A stretch of DNA of 64,000 bases from Calliphora vicina (lineage: Eukaryota > Arthropoda > Insecta > Diptera > Calliphoridae), in assembly GCF_958450345.1 (NCBI RefSeq), contig NC_088780.1:66115533-66179532 (forward strand), read 5' to 3'. Each line of letters begins with the position of its first letter. Position 1 is the stretch's first letter. A program made the translations under genes and the position numbers. This document shows, one piece after another, positions 31,501 to 41,439 of the stretch. The notes beneath the pieces were generated by a model. It was given only the letters and a program-made list of their open reading frames with translations. It made no database searches and was not told the origin of the DNA.

Positions 31501-32781
31501 AGACCTATTAGCCTACTCCCTTGTTTGTCGAAGTTATTCGAAAAAATATTCCAGGAAAAGATAATACCTTTTTTGAATGATGGAAACATTATCCCAGTAC
31601 ACCAATTTGGTTTCCGTGAACATCATGGCACCATTGAACAGGTCAATCGTTTAACTGGAGAGATTCGAAAATCTTTTGAATTAAAGAAATATTGTTCTGC
31701 CATCTTTTTAGACGTTGCTCAGGCTTTTGACAAGGTATGGCATAAGGGTCTAATACATAAAATCAAATGTTTACTACCACTATGTACTCATAAATTGCTG
31801 GAGTCTTATTTATCGAATAGACTTTTCAGAGTTAAGTACAATGATTATGTGACGAGAGAATGCAAGATTGGAGCTGGCGTTCCACAGGGAAGTGTACTAG
31901 GACCTACACTATATTTGATTTACACCTCCGACCTCCCTACGTGCGATAAACTAACAATTTCAACATTTGCTGATGATACCGCCATTATTAGCTCAGACGA
32001 AAACCCACTCATGGCATCTAGTCAACTACAGAATTACCTCGTACGTGTGGAGTCATGGTTGAAAAACTGGCGAATAAAGGTAAATGAGCTGAAAAGTAAA
32101 CATGTTACGTTCGCTCTAAGGAGAGGAAATTGCCCACCTGTCACACTCAACAACGTTAATATACCGCAGTCTGATTATGTCACCTACCTTGGTATTCATC
32201 TAGATAGACGGCTTACTTGGCGCCGACACATAGAAACCAAGAGACTTCACATGAAGTTAAAAGCCTCTAGCTTTCATTGGTTAATCAGTGACCAATCAAA
32301 ATTAAGCCTTGAATATAAAGTCATCCTGTATAAGACCGTTTTAAAACCAATTTGGACATATGGAATTCAATTATGGGGAATGGCTAGCAACACCAGTATT
32401 GATCTTATACAGAGGGCCCAATCTAAAATTCTTAGGACCATGACGGGAGCACCATGGTACATAAGAAATGAAAACATCCACAGAGACTTAGAAGTGACAT
32501 TGGTAAAGGAAGAGTTCGAGAAAGTCCGTGCGAAATATATTGTGAAGCTGCGTAACCATCCCAATACGCTTGCAAGACAACTTGTGCAGACCCAAACCCG
32601 ATCCAGGCTCCGTAGAGCAGATCTACCACCCCGCTAAGATGAGTGACAGTTTACCATAATGGCTCTCTTGCTGAAGAGCAAATAGTTTTAATTTTAGTTA
32701 TAAGATTTAAATACTTATTGTAAGGTCAAAATAGACAGATTCAATAAATCAATAAAACGTTAAAAAAAAAAAAAAAAAAAA
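28512..32781 (+). mobile_element. Jockey-clade LINE, family A, copy 2, with fused reading frame
   Basis: The 5' leader begins about 28512, one long reading frame runs 28759..32637, and a poly-A tract (about 32763-32781) ends the element. ATATCAG occurs on both sides (28506-28512 and about 32783-32789) as the target duplication, splitting the hAT-like sequence TTTCATATCATAAAGTCGAG known from the other copy. The element is nearly full length apart from one internal deletion. Confidence 0.9.
28759..32637 (+). CDS. Jockey family A fused gag/endonuclease-remnant/reverse transcriptase (1292 aa)
   Basis: I use the ATG at 28759 (MNSHNESRLSLNGRNAYIFL), matching the start of the relatives at 52987 and 41440. 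The open frame also extends upstream to a GTG. ORF1 part: three zinc knuckles near residues 377-435 (CSNCQEFGHTRNYC, CVACGGLHSSSQC, CGNCGGDHSANYRGC). At about residue 561 the frame passes from LLRAQNQ straight into ALVDRKNCLDF, the middle of the endonuclease. The N-terminal half of the endonuclease, with its catalytic Asn and Glu, is deleted. The later catalytic block LSSDHSPVI remains. The RT has LPSSYRPISLLP, LDVAQAFDKVWH, GVPQGSVLGP and FADDTAIIS (near 1069). The fusion is in frame without any stop, unlike the usual two overlapping ORFs. Confidence 0.9.
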   Translation: MNSHNESRLSLNGRNAYIFLNGEGENRSANKNIRDPDFNKNYLTAKPIERARSCSPVIQIHENNIAHTSSPSNACLEQSIKENKKCSGTTTNTAVDITESTMINTQAYGNPLTTPSESFNVFNTENTVMEDNGTSSGAIPKVGNKISKTKSPVQTGMLRYIRINKRNLSPQKSLPSEKKQKITDNPLKSNRFALLSEEDSNRQKNDDKSIRKPLKPPPIFLRETSSNSLVKSFIELIGKNNFHIVPIRKGGVQETKIVVYTEDCYRKISQHLNDSKKNFYTYQLKSCKGLIVVIKGIESSVDTNEIKEALEELGYQTKNVVNIFNRDKVPQPMFRVELEPDDRKLKNNETHPIYTLRYLLNRRVNIEEPLKRNRPVQCSNCQEFGHTRNYCTLRTVCVACGGLHSSSQCDIVENGLSRKCGNCGGDHSANYRGCPVYKELLKRLRERQKLLRGEIVESTPTNSVSTSRPLSSGVDFSNDKINAAHPVSQENGQGATINAGASSYASILKTGYQKPKVPQNMGGLENLMQTLTENISSLNQNMTNFMSSMQNTIQELLRAQNQKALVDRKNCLDFVSPGHPTYWPTDPRKIPDLIDFAICRNIIRNAISTEISYDLSSDHSPVIINYCERPNTPRFPKDSLYFKTNWLKYRKYISSHIHTNPNLQCEEDIDRTVNDFTSLIVSALEHSRCQIPPKTNTPISSSDIERLLLEKRRLRREWQHNRSPAAKQRLSAAVRKLKRALHLEEDRINEKYIKSLTSTKYTNFSLWKATRNIKPPVEAQSALRKADGTWARSAIEKASVFAVHLSEVFQPNSTANEFELEELPASTMANAAQFDISPEDVNRVIKNKLDLKKSPGYDLITPSMIKNLPNVAIIVLSILFNAILKLGIYPKNWKISQIIMIPKPGKDLTLPSSYRPISLLPCLSKLFEKIFQEKIIPFLNDGNIIPVHQFGFREHHGTIEQVNRLTGEIRKSFELKKYCSAIFLDVAQAFDKVWHKGLIHKIKCLLPLCTHKLLESYLSNRLFRVKYNDYVTRECKIGAGVPQGSVLGPTLYLIYTSDLPTCDKLTISTFADDTAIISSDENPLMASSQLQNYLVRVESWLKNWRIKVNELKSKHVTFALRRGNCPPVTLNNVNIPQSDYVTYLGIHLDRRLTWRRHIETKRLHMKLKASSFHWLISDQSKLSLEYKVILYKTVLKPIWTYGIQLWGMASNTSIDLIQRAQSKILRTMTGAPWYIRNENIHRDLEVTLVKEEFEKVRAKYIVKLRNHPNTLARQLVQTQTRSRLRRADLPPR

Positions 32782-32784
32782 AAT

Positions 32785-33067
32785 ATCAGAAAGTCGAGGT
32801 GATAATAAATTTTAAAATTATCAAATATTTAATTAAAAAATTTATTTACATTTTTTGGTTGAAATTTAATGAATAAATCAATAATTAAAACAATCAATAA
32901 TTAAAACAAGTATTACATAGTTATTAACATATTTGTACTCAATTCCATTTGACTGAGATAATAATTTTGAAATTTTTATAAAATAAAATGTACTTATCAC
33001 TTTTCAATATTCATAGTTATTTAATATTAACTATTCCTGACTACTAAAAACTACAAATTTTAAAGCT
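32785..33067 (-). mobile_element. hAT-like foldback element (copy 1), third segment
   Basis: Reverse complement of about 53275..53520 in the second copy, ending at GACTACTAAAAACTACAAAT and TTTTAAAGCT. The terminal CCGGTT-rich end is missing because the gypsy LTR begins here. After the gypsy element the sequence does not resume. Confidence 0.75.
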
Positions 33068-33659
33068 TTTTACGGCTGATTTAAAAGTAGCATAATGCTT
33101 TCAAATAGCAGTGCTGTAATAGCAAACTGTAACATATCAGTGGGCATTATTAACATTGAATAAAAGCTTTCAGTTGACCATTGATCGTAAGTATGGCAAC
33201 GCTGTTTGCTGCGATCGTATATTCGAATTCGAATATTCAGTTAAAGAACATTGTAGAAAGTACACCACAGATGGCGTATGTATTAGAAAGCTCTAGAATA
33301 TACGAGATTTGACAGTTAAAGAGCAATCTAGAGTGCAGATGTTATAAATAGTGGCAGAGGTTGCAGTCGTTAGTTAGTTTATCAGAGACGCTTTTCGAAT
33401 AAACATCAACTGAGCCTTAAAGTGTGCTATATTTTTCAAGTGAATTCGTGCACATTATAAAGTGTGTCTGTATTTCTGCGAATTTATAAACGTGTATTAA
33501 AAAACATTGAGTGACTATTTAATTCTGTTGTTGTACATTTTAAACAAATAAAGAGTTGTTACAATTTTCAAACTACTAAACGGCTTTTATTTGCAATCAA
33601 AAGTATCCGGTTTATTTAAAGAAAATAAACAAACGTTTTGAAAAGGTTAAAACGTAACA
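33068..33659 (+). repeat. gypsy 5' LTR (first about 35 bp missing)
   Basis: Matches the 3' LTR from ACGGCTGATTTAAAAGTAGC onward and ends CGTAACA. The first 35 bp of the LTR, starting TGTTACG in the 3' copy, are absent. It contains TTATAAATAG (about 33342) with a possible initiator near CAGTCGTTAGT about 22-25 bp downstream, and AATAAA at 33547. It keeps two segments that are deleted in the 3' LTR. Confidence 0.85.
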
Positions 33660-33663
33660 ATTA

Positions 33664-33680
33664 GTGTCAGAAGTGGGATT
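33664..33680 (+). other. gypsy primer-binding site (tRNA-Leu)
   Basis: TGTCAGAAGTGGGATT, five bases after the LTR, is complementary to the 3' end of insect tRNA-Leu (without the CCA complement). This tRNA would prime minus-strand DNA synthesis. Confidence 0.7.
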
Positions 33681-33694
33681 GCAAATTAATAAGC

Positions 33695-34942
33695 ATGAAG
33701 TTTGAGGAACTAAATGTTGAACAACTCAAGAAAGAATTGAATAAGTTGGAGCTACCAACAGCAGGTAACAAGGCAGAATTGCAAAAAGGCTAATAGATGA
33801 ATTCAAGCGGCGTGATATTGATATCGGTACTTACGAATTTGAGTACAAAGAAGAAACTGAGATATGTACCCGTTCAACGACGAGCAACATGGACTTAAAC
33901 ACAATGTTTGCCGCCATGATGGAGAAAATGAACGAAAATTCGAAACAACTTGCGGAGGTTAACACTGAAGTTCAAGAAACTTCTAAAGTAAACAACGAGA
34001 ACCTGGAAGCGAAATTGAACGAAAATTCTAGAACCATCTTAGAAACTACTCAAGTAAACAACGAGAAGCTTTTAGCTGAAGTTCAGGTCAACAATGAGAA
34101 GCTGGAAGCGAAATTTCAAGAAACTTCTAAAGCTACAGACGAGAAACTTCAAGAACTTTGTGTGGTTATAAACAGCAGAGTAGATAACCTTGAAATGCAA
34201 GTATCCAAATTTGACAAAAAGGTGTCCGAATTAGAGAACGGCCTAGAAAAACAATCCCAAGAAGTTAATAATAAATTTTTCGATCTGGAAATGAAAATTA
34301 ATAATCTTCAATGCCAAGACGGACCGATGCGAGTTATTTCAGAAACATCAAGTAGAATAAAGGCTCCTAGTTTTGATGGTACCACACCATTTAATGTGTT
34401 CAGGTTCCAGTTTGATACGGTTGCCATTAGAAACATGTGGAAATACGAAGAAAAAGCTATCGAATTGATTTTGGCCTTAAAAGGAAATGCAGCGGTAATT
34501 CTTGAAAGCGTGCCAGTGAGCAACAGAAATTGTTATGATGACATAATGGAGGCGCTACAACGTAAGTACGGTGGCGAACATAAAAAAGAATTATACCGAA
34601 TGGAATTGCGGTAGAGTGCAGAAACCCAATGAGACGCTACAAGATTTTGCGTTGGAAATCGAGCGTTTGCTACAGCTTACTTATCCAGGGGAAAACAACC
34701 CATTTTTGGACCATATCAAGATAGAGGCATTCGTCAATGTCATTCGCGATCCTGAAATAAAACATGCGGTTTGTGCTACCCCTAAACCATCATTAGCTGA
34801 AACAGTCTCATTTGCACTGGCGCTAGAAACGGCGAAAATAATTTCAAAGCCGCAAATATGCAAGGTGCGCAATTTCGAGGTTGTTGCTGAAGATGAGAGA
34901 AATATAGTCGACGAGTTAAAAAAGGTCTTGGGCAAGAGCTAG
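33695..34942 (+). pseudogene. gypsy gag with N-terminal SAP-like domain and coiled coil
   Basis: ATG at 33695 opens MKFEELNVEQLKKELNKLEL followed by PTAGNKAELQK, a helix-loop-helix matching the SAP DNA-binding motif (L..ELK.EL...GLPT.G.K.EL). A one-base loss in an A run near 33787 shifts the frame, which resumes in IDEFKRRDIDIGTYEFE. Residues from about 60 to 200 are a heptad-rich coiled coil with repeats of VNNEKLEAK. Then comes the gag core (SSRIKAPSFDGTTPFNVFRF, ALQRKYGGEHKKELY). A second shift near 34610 is followed by RVQKPNETLQDFALEIERLL. No zinc knuckle remains. The protein would form the particle core. Confidence 0.8.
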
Positions 34943-35019
34943 CTCCCACATCTGAGGGCCCCACAATCTCCATATCAGTAATTCAGCAGAAAAATAGCAA
35001 TCTTACGGCTAGTGGATAC

Positions 35020-35400
35020 ATCAACGCATTTTTCCTATAGACACAGGAGCGTCGCAGTCCATCGTCAAGCCCGATTTAGTCAAGAACACAATTGAACCAT
35101 TACGTGGGGTAAGTCTGCGCACAGCTACTGGGGAGCCAGCCACTGTCTATGGTAAAGTAAATGTAAAGCCCGTATGGAGGGAGATTGTGAGGACAACAGT
35201 TTGTGGGTGGTAGAACCAGCAGAAATAAAAAGTGATCTTATAACAGCAAAAGGCCTCGTTAAACTCTGCAACAACAAAATAGTTCATGTACGAGTGCTTA
35301 ACCTGTCCAGCTATGAAAAAGTCGTTAAGCCAAATTCCGAAATAGGTCGATGCACTTCAGGCAGAGGCGGAACATGCCAATAAATCCACCAAGGAACACG
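35020..35400 (+). pseudogene. gypsy protease remnant
   Basis: The frame includes PIDTGASQSIVKPDL, the DTGA catalytic motif of a retropepsin, followed by LRTATGEPATVYGKV. Stops and shifts at about 35165 and 35385 break it from the surrounding polyprotein. Confidence 0.7.
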
Positions 35401-35417
35401 AGCTACTAGCGGAATAT

Positions 35418-37041
35418 GTGGGGAAATGGGTAGGAGAATTAGCGCCGCCCGATAGAAATAAGGCCAAGCAGCTTCTGAAGAAACATACCTCAGTCTTCGC
35501 CTTAAAAAGTCAAAGCCAAGGTAGAACGGCAATTGTAAAGCATCAAATAAATACTGGCGAAGCGAGGCCCATAAAGCAGGCGCCCAGAAGTATTCCTCTA
35601 GCAAAACGAAGTGAGGTGAAGGAGTAGGTTAACGAAATGGAGCGGGGTTCGAACCATCTTCAAGTCCTTGGAGCTCGCCTGTTGTGTTAGTTAAAAAGAA
35701 AGACGACAGCACTGGGTTTTGCGTCGATTATAGAAAGCTGAACGACGTTACCAATAAAGACATCTACCCGCTACCAAGAATTGACGACACCCTGGACACA
35801 TTAGCTGGAACAAAATGGTTCTCCACATTGGACTTGCAAAGTGGTTATTGGCAGGTAGAGATTGCTGAAAAAGACAAAGAGAAAACTGCGTTTAGTGCTA
35901 GTGATGGATTATGGCAGTTTAATGTGATGCCCTTTGGACACTGCAATGCTCCAGCCGCATTCGAGCATTTAATGGAACATGTGTTGAAAGGACTTCACTG
36001 GAAGACATGTTTGGTGTACCTCGATGAATGTCATGGGGAAGTCTGTCGATGAACACTTGAAAAACCTTGGAAGAAGTCCTTAAACGAATAGCTGCGGCTG
36101 GACTAAAACTTAGCATATAGAAATGTGCATTGTTCCAGAAAGAAGTGAAGTATTTAGGACATCGCATAACAGCAGACGGCATATCAACAGATGAGGATAA
36201 AATACGAGCCGTAAAGGACTGGCCTCGTCCGAGAAATCTTCACGAATTGCGCAGTTTTCTAGGACTTTGCACGTACTACCGACAATATGTACCGAATTTT
36301 GCCAGTGTTGCCGCAAGCCTACATGAGCTAACACAGAAGTCGCGAGCGTTCCTGTGGAGTGAATCTCAAGAACAGGCATTCCTTCAGTTAAAGGAATTGT
36401 TGTGTACAGTACCAATTTTGGCATATACCACCCCAGGGGCGAAGTTTGTGCTAGACAGCGATGCGAGTGGATACGGAATAGGTGATGTGCTTTCGCAGGT
36501 GATCAACGGGACGGAAAAGGTCATAGGCTACTACAGCCGAATACTTTCCAAGCCAAAGAGAAATTACTGCGTAACGCGACGTGAACTCCTGGCAGTATTA
36601 GAGTGTGTGAAGCATTTCCACAAGTATTTGTATGGTCAGCACTTCCAACTGAGAACCGATCATTCTGCCCTTAGGTGGTTGTTGCAATTTAAACAACCTA
36701 AAGGGCAACTGGCTCGTTGGATTGAGCGGCTTCAGAGCTACGACTTTAGCATCGAGCACCGGAAGGGTTTGAAACACGCCAATGCGGACGCGCTCTCAAG
36801 ACGGCCTTGCAACGTGGAATGCAAGCATTGCGCAAAAGCCGAGAAAAAGGAATGTGTCATTGACGTTCGACTAATGCATATAGAGTCCAGTGCAGATTGG
36901 TCTGTATCGCAGAGAAATTACCCCATACTGTCAAAAATAATATCGGCAAAAGAAGAAGGCAGAAGGCCAGCCCGCAATGAAATATCAGCTGAAAGTCCAC
37001 TGATGAAATCATATTGGGCCCTATGGAATAGTCTACAATAA
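35418..37041 (+). pseudogene. gypsy reverse transcriptase and RNase H, catalytic motif damaged
   Basis: Motifs in order: VVKHQINTGEARPIKQAPRS-type entry, SPVVLVKKKDDSTGFCVDYR (in pieces), LPRIDDTLDTLAG, STLDLQSGYWQVEI, FNVMPFGHCNAPAAFEHLME and CLVYLDE. Where the second catalytic Asp of the xDD box is expected, the sequence reads YLDECHG, caused by a small deletion near 36022-36030. This should abolish polymerase activity. The connection domain and RNase H follow (KYLGHRITADGIST, VLDSDASGYGIGDVLSQ, VTRRELLAVLE, RTDHSALRWL, NADALSRRP) and are open. A stop sits at 36118-36120. Confidence 0.85.
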
Positions 37042-37061
37042 ATGGCTGCTTATACCGCATA

Positions 37062-38118
37062 TGGGAAAGCGCTGATGGTAAAACAGTGACAAATCTAATT
37101 GTTGTACCATCCTCTAAAATAAACGAAGTAATGAAAGAGTTTCATGACGGTACCAGTGGTGGTCATCTTGGTGTGACAAAAACCTTAGAGAAGCTAAAAC
37201 AACGTTTTTATTGGGTGGGTTGTCAGCAAGTAGTAGCCGATTGGGTAGCCAATTGTCCACAATGCATAGCAGCGAAGGGCCCAGTAAGAAGAAGTCGTGG
37301 ACAACTTCAGCAGTATAACTCAGGTGCGCCATTCGAGAGGATTGCGATGGATGTAGCAGGCCCTTTCCCTGTCAGTGATGCTGGAAACCGTTACGTTCTA
37401 GTGGTTATGGATTATTTTAGCAAATGGCCAGAGGTATATGCAATACCCAATCAGGAAGCTAAAACGTTATAAGCGTATTTGTGAACAACTGGGTGTGTCG
37501 CTATGGTGTTCCACTGTAGTTACACTCAGATCAGGGTAGAAATTTTGAATCCTCAGTATTCAAGGAAATGTGCGATTTATACGGAATAAGAAAAACCAGA
37601 ACAACGCCACTGCATCCTCAATCTGATGGCATGATCGAAAGATTCAATCGCACCGAGCAGGAATATTTAAGAAAAGTGGTCAGTGCACACCAGAAGGACT
37701 GGGATAAACACATACCAAAATTTCTATTGGCATACAGGTCAGCTGTTCATGACTCGACCTCTCGAACACCTGCAAACATTGTCTTGGGTATAGAATTCGG
37801 TATTAAGCCCTCATCAAATAATGAAAACACTTCCCAAGAGCAAGATGACCTTAACGAACTTCACGAATTCGTACGCAGACGAATAAAAATAACCAGCGAC
37901 AAAATGAAAGCCAGATACGATCGACCCACAACGTGGGACCACAACCTTGTATAACCCACAACCTTGGACCATACACGGCGATTAAGAAATTAAACGACGT
38001 GGTGTACAAAATACAGAAAGAAAAGAGCCCGAGATCTAAAATGAAGGTCGTACTTTTAGAACGACTAGCTGCCTATGGGAGAAGTGAATCTATGCCTATT
38101 CGGGACGAACAGGCTTAA
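37062..38118 (+). pseudogene. gypsy integrase
   Basis: The zinc finger is visible as HDGTSGGHLGVTKTLEKLK (HH) and NCPQCIAAKG (CC). The core has MDVAGPFPVSDAGNRYVLVV (first Asp) and, after a frameshift region 37470-37560, MCDLYGIRKTRTTPLHPQSD with GMIERFNRTEQ (Glu). The middle Asp region near 37500-37550 reads through in a shifted frame (TLRSG.KF-like), so it is damaged. The C-terminal end runs to a stop at 38116 (SESMPIRDEQA), 12 bp before the 3' LTR. No env follows. Confidence 0.8.
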
Positions 38119-38129
38119 GCGGGGGGCAG

Positions 38130-38712
38130 TGTTACGAAATTGTACATGAATTCAAATATAACGATTTTAACGGCTGATTTAAAAGTAGCATAATGCTTTC
38201 AAATAGCAGTGCTGTAATAGCAAACTGTAACATATCTGTGGGCATTATTAACATTGAATAAAAGCTTTCAGTTGACCATTGATCGTAAGTATGGCAACGC
38301 TGTTTGCTGCGACCGTATATTCGAATTCGAATATTCAGTTAAAGAACATTGTAGAAAGTACACCACAGATGGCGTATGCATTAGAAAGCTCTAATCTAGA
38401 GTGCAGATGGCAGTGTTATAAATAGTGGCAGAGGTTGCAGAGACGCTTTTCGAATAAACATCAACTGAGTGCCTTAAAGTGTGCTATATTTTTCAAGTGA
38501 ATTCGAGTACATTACAAAGTGTGTCTGTATTTCTGCGAATTTATAAACGTGTATAAAAAAACATTGACTGAATATTTAATTCTGTTGTTGTACATTTTAA
38601 ATAAAGAGTTGTTACAATTTTCAAACTACTAAACGGCTTTTATTTGCAATCAAAAGTATCCGGTTTATTTAAAGGAAATATGAAAACGTTTTGAAAAGGT
38701 TAAAACGTAACA
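38130..38712 (+). repeat. gypsy 3' LTR (583 bp)
   Basis: Starts TGTTACG and ends CGTAACA, perfect 7-bp inverted tips. A polypurine tract lies directly upstream. Compared with the 5' LTR it lacks about 30 bp near 38382 and about 21 bp just after GGTTGCAG (near 38438). The latter removes the presumed initiator but keeps the TATAAATAG. Confidence 0.9.
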
Positions 38713-41160
38713 ATACTTAATTGAAGCCCATGTCCTTAAAGTGCCAACAAATTTAATTTTTGGTTTTATTTGGTTTTTCTTCACAAAATGTAACAATTAG
38801 TTTTCGACGGTTCAGTTCGTTTAGTGCCATTTTCGAAACAAATATTAAATTGATCCGAACAATTTTATGTTTGATAAATAAAAAGACAGTACTCTTGAAT
38901 TTACCGTATGTAATTTTCTTGTTAATGTCATGTGAAATTTTTAAATAGAGTGTTTTACTTGTTCGTATTTTATTCACCATACGTTAAAGAAAGTTTAAGT
39001 TAATTTTGAATTTTATTTGCTGACGCGGAAGGGTAGCTTTTACTAAAGTGTACTATACGGCGCGCCGCGGCGGTCATCTGGACTCGATGTTTTCAGCTTC
39101 CGACCGCGAGTCTCGGCTTTTTTCGTATAAGGCATTTGCAATCTTCTGATCAGAGCAGGATAGTATTTCTAATAATTTTACGCTTTTCTTCGCTACAGTA
39201 CTTTCCACGTCCCAGTGTTTTAAAATATAACATTATTTTATATAAAAACATAATGTTACAATATTTTAGCATATGGTTTTCATATTTACTTATTATTTCA
39301 CACACGATTTATTCACTTAATCACTTTAATTTATTGTAAATCACAATTGCTCCTATTTTTTTGATTCATGCAATTCATGGACAAATAAAGAAATCACTAG
39401 AAAAAATCACAGAAATAAAAGCTATTACAGTAGTTTTAACTTACCTGCCTTTCACTTAAGAGCATTTTGCATATATGTAAGTGCACAAAACTTGTGTTTT
39501 GTATATTTATTTATCAAACTCCATACAAATTCGTTAATTTAAGTGCATTGTTCATACCTGCACATTTAAGATAAGTGCATAATAATTTTGGAAGCTATAA
39601 CTGGTTTTCATAAAATAATTTCATTTAGCTGCTCAATATAAAATTAAATCAAAACAAAATAAGAAAAATACGATTTTGAATAAAAAATTGTGTTGTAAAT
39701 TTCTTAATAATTTTAAAAGTAGCTAAAATACCAAATTTGTCGTTATTTTTAAAGGGAAACATCACAAAACTTCATGTAAATTATTTGCCGTTAGCTGCTT
39801 TTTTGGGCAGTAAACTTAAATACACTTACCAGCATCAATGAGCAGGTAAGTTAACTGATGTTAACTACACTTTTAACTTACCTGTACAAAATATCGTGCA
39901 AAGTTGGTTGTGCAGATAAGTCAAAATTAATTTTTTTTTGTATGAGAACTGTCTGTTTATCGTCACGATAAAAAATAACCAGATATTGAGAAAAATGGGG
40001 GTAACAAAATAACCTTATTAAGTTATGGGCAACTATTGCAAAAGTAATTATTTAGTAGCAAATTTTTACAAACTCAAAAATTTGCATTTTTTACGAATTT
40101 TAGCGATAATACAGTTTGTGGGCCATTTTGACCCAAAGGAGATATAGGATTAATCTCCAAAAGATTTTTTTACAGCAATTTTCATTAATATAAATAAATC
40201 AACATATTTCTGTAACATAATGTACAATTTTCACAAATTTATTTCATATAAATAGTAAAATTTTGCATATATCCGACCTTTGACCTCGATGCGCGTCTCG
40301 TTTCAGTAATGTCTTCAGTTTCGTCTATTACCATGACGTCCTCCGGCTAATTAGGACAAAGTTTATCATAGAACATTCTAGAAAAAAGGTCATTTCCAAA
40401 TTCCTTAGTTTCAGTTTTCGTACTATACTTCAAAAAACTATTGCTAGAAGGGAAGAAATAAAACTATTTTTCTATATAAAGTGCAAAAAATAAAGTTTCG
40501 GTTAATCGACACAAATACTAAACAATAGTATTTTAACCCGGTTAATAACTCACTGATTTAATAACTCACTAGCTGAACCCGGTCCGCGTTGCTGGCCCTT
40601 ACAATAATTCTGCTTTATATTGCATCTCGATTTGAATATACAGTGTCGGAAAAAAAAGCACGGACTCCCCCGACCAGACATCGCACCCGAAACACTGAAG
40701 TAGTCATTTGACAAAGTTGTAGCAGATATCTATAAGTACAGTGGCATGATATGCCTTTAAAAAAAGAAACGGATGTATTTAAGGCAAATGGGATATTATA
40801 TTTATGAATTCATCTTAAGGACAGGGCATATACGTTTCTTTTTTCATGTTATTTACTCGTGAGCAAACCACATACCAAACATAAATTTTCCAAATGTAAG
40901 CCAGCAATAGTCAACGATCGGCCTTATGCATTGTCGTTGGAAATCTTTGGTATGCGTGAAATCATTACGTCTTCGCATTTTAATCTGCCACCGATGATTG
41001 TTGCCTCAATTAAACTTGGTGAACATTTGTTGATGGTCAATCGTGTTCCGTTGCATAATTTTGGCGCGTTTATGTTGCGGAGAAACATTATCTGTGATCC
41101 AAACTTCAATGTTTCAGAAGCTTAATTGAGGCATGTTCTTCGTTCATTACTGTGTCAATG
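38713..41160. other. Intronic DNA without a recognised gene; GC-rich patch at 39057-39112
   Basis: Mostly AT-rich. A strongly GC-rich patch (CGGCGCGCCGCGGCGG at about 39059-39074, then GACCGCGAGTCTCGG) is out of character with its surroundings. At 40644 TACAGTGTCGGAAAAAAAAG looks like the tip of a Tc1-type element, but no inverted partner was found. An open frame at 40859..41125 is listed separately. Confidence 0.45.
40859..41125 (+). other. Unrecognised short open frame (88 codons, no ATG at its start)
   Basis: The frame reads RPYALSLEIFGMREIITSSH, then FNLPPMIVASIKLGEHLLMV and FMLRRNIICDPNF. Its amino-acid mix looks like real protein rather than translated AT-rich DNA, but I do not recognise the family. 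It could be a scrap of a processed host gene or of an unknown element. It begins with GTG, and the first ATG is at 40951. I do not propose a function. Confidence 0.3.
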
Positions 41161-41439
41161 TCATGTCTACTGTGATAGAGATTGGACGTGTTTTATTTTT
41201 ACTCAGAGTTAATTCGTTATCCTAATGTTTTTATCGGGAAATAAATATAAATTACACCTGTATTTTATTAACGCGAAAGGACGCTTATATTTTAATAATA
41301 TTAAATAAAAAAAATCAAAACATAAACTAAAAGACAAATAAGTAAAGAAAATTCTTTATTTCTTTTTTGAACCTTTTTTGTACATTAACATTAAATAAAG
41401 ATCAAGAGTGTTAACTAAATTATTTACAACTACTCTTAA

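Larger units (their letters stand above)
33068..38712 (+). mobile_element. Ty3/gypsy retrotransposon with two LTRs, no env
   Basis: Order: truncated 5' LTR (33068..33659), primer-binding site, gag, protease, RT, RNase H, integrase, polypurine tract (AAGCGGGGGGCAG) and 3' LTR (38130..38712). No envelope frame lies between integrase and the 3' LTR. Many small indels break the polyprotein. The left flank is the hAT-like element and the right flank is unrelated DNA. This, with the missing first bases of the 5' LTR, means the original insertion borders have been rearranged. Confidence 0.9.

Noticed and set aside
33068..38712. Possible errantivirus (gypsy with envelope)
   Set aside because: The integrase frame ends 12 bp before the 3' LTR and there is no room for an envelope gene.
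39781..39960. Repeated GTTAACTTACCTG-like words as splice or regulatory sites
   Set aside because: They are part of loose inverted words in AT-rich DNA without any exon beside them.
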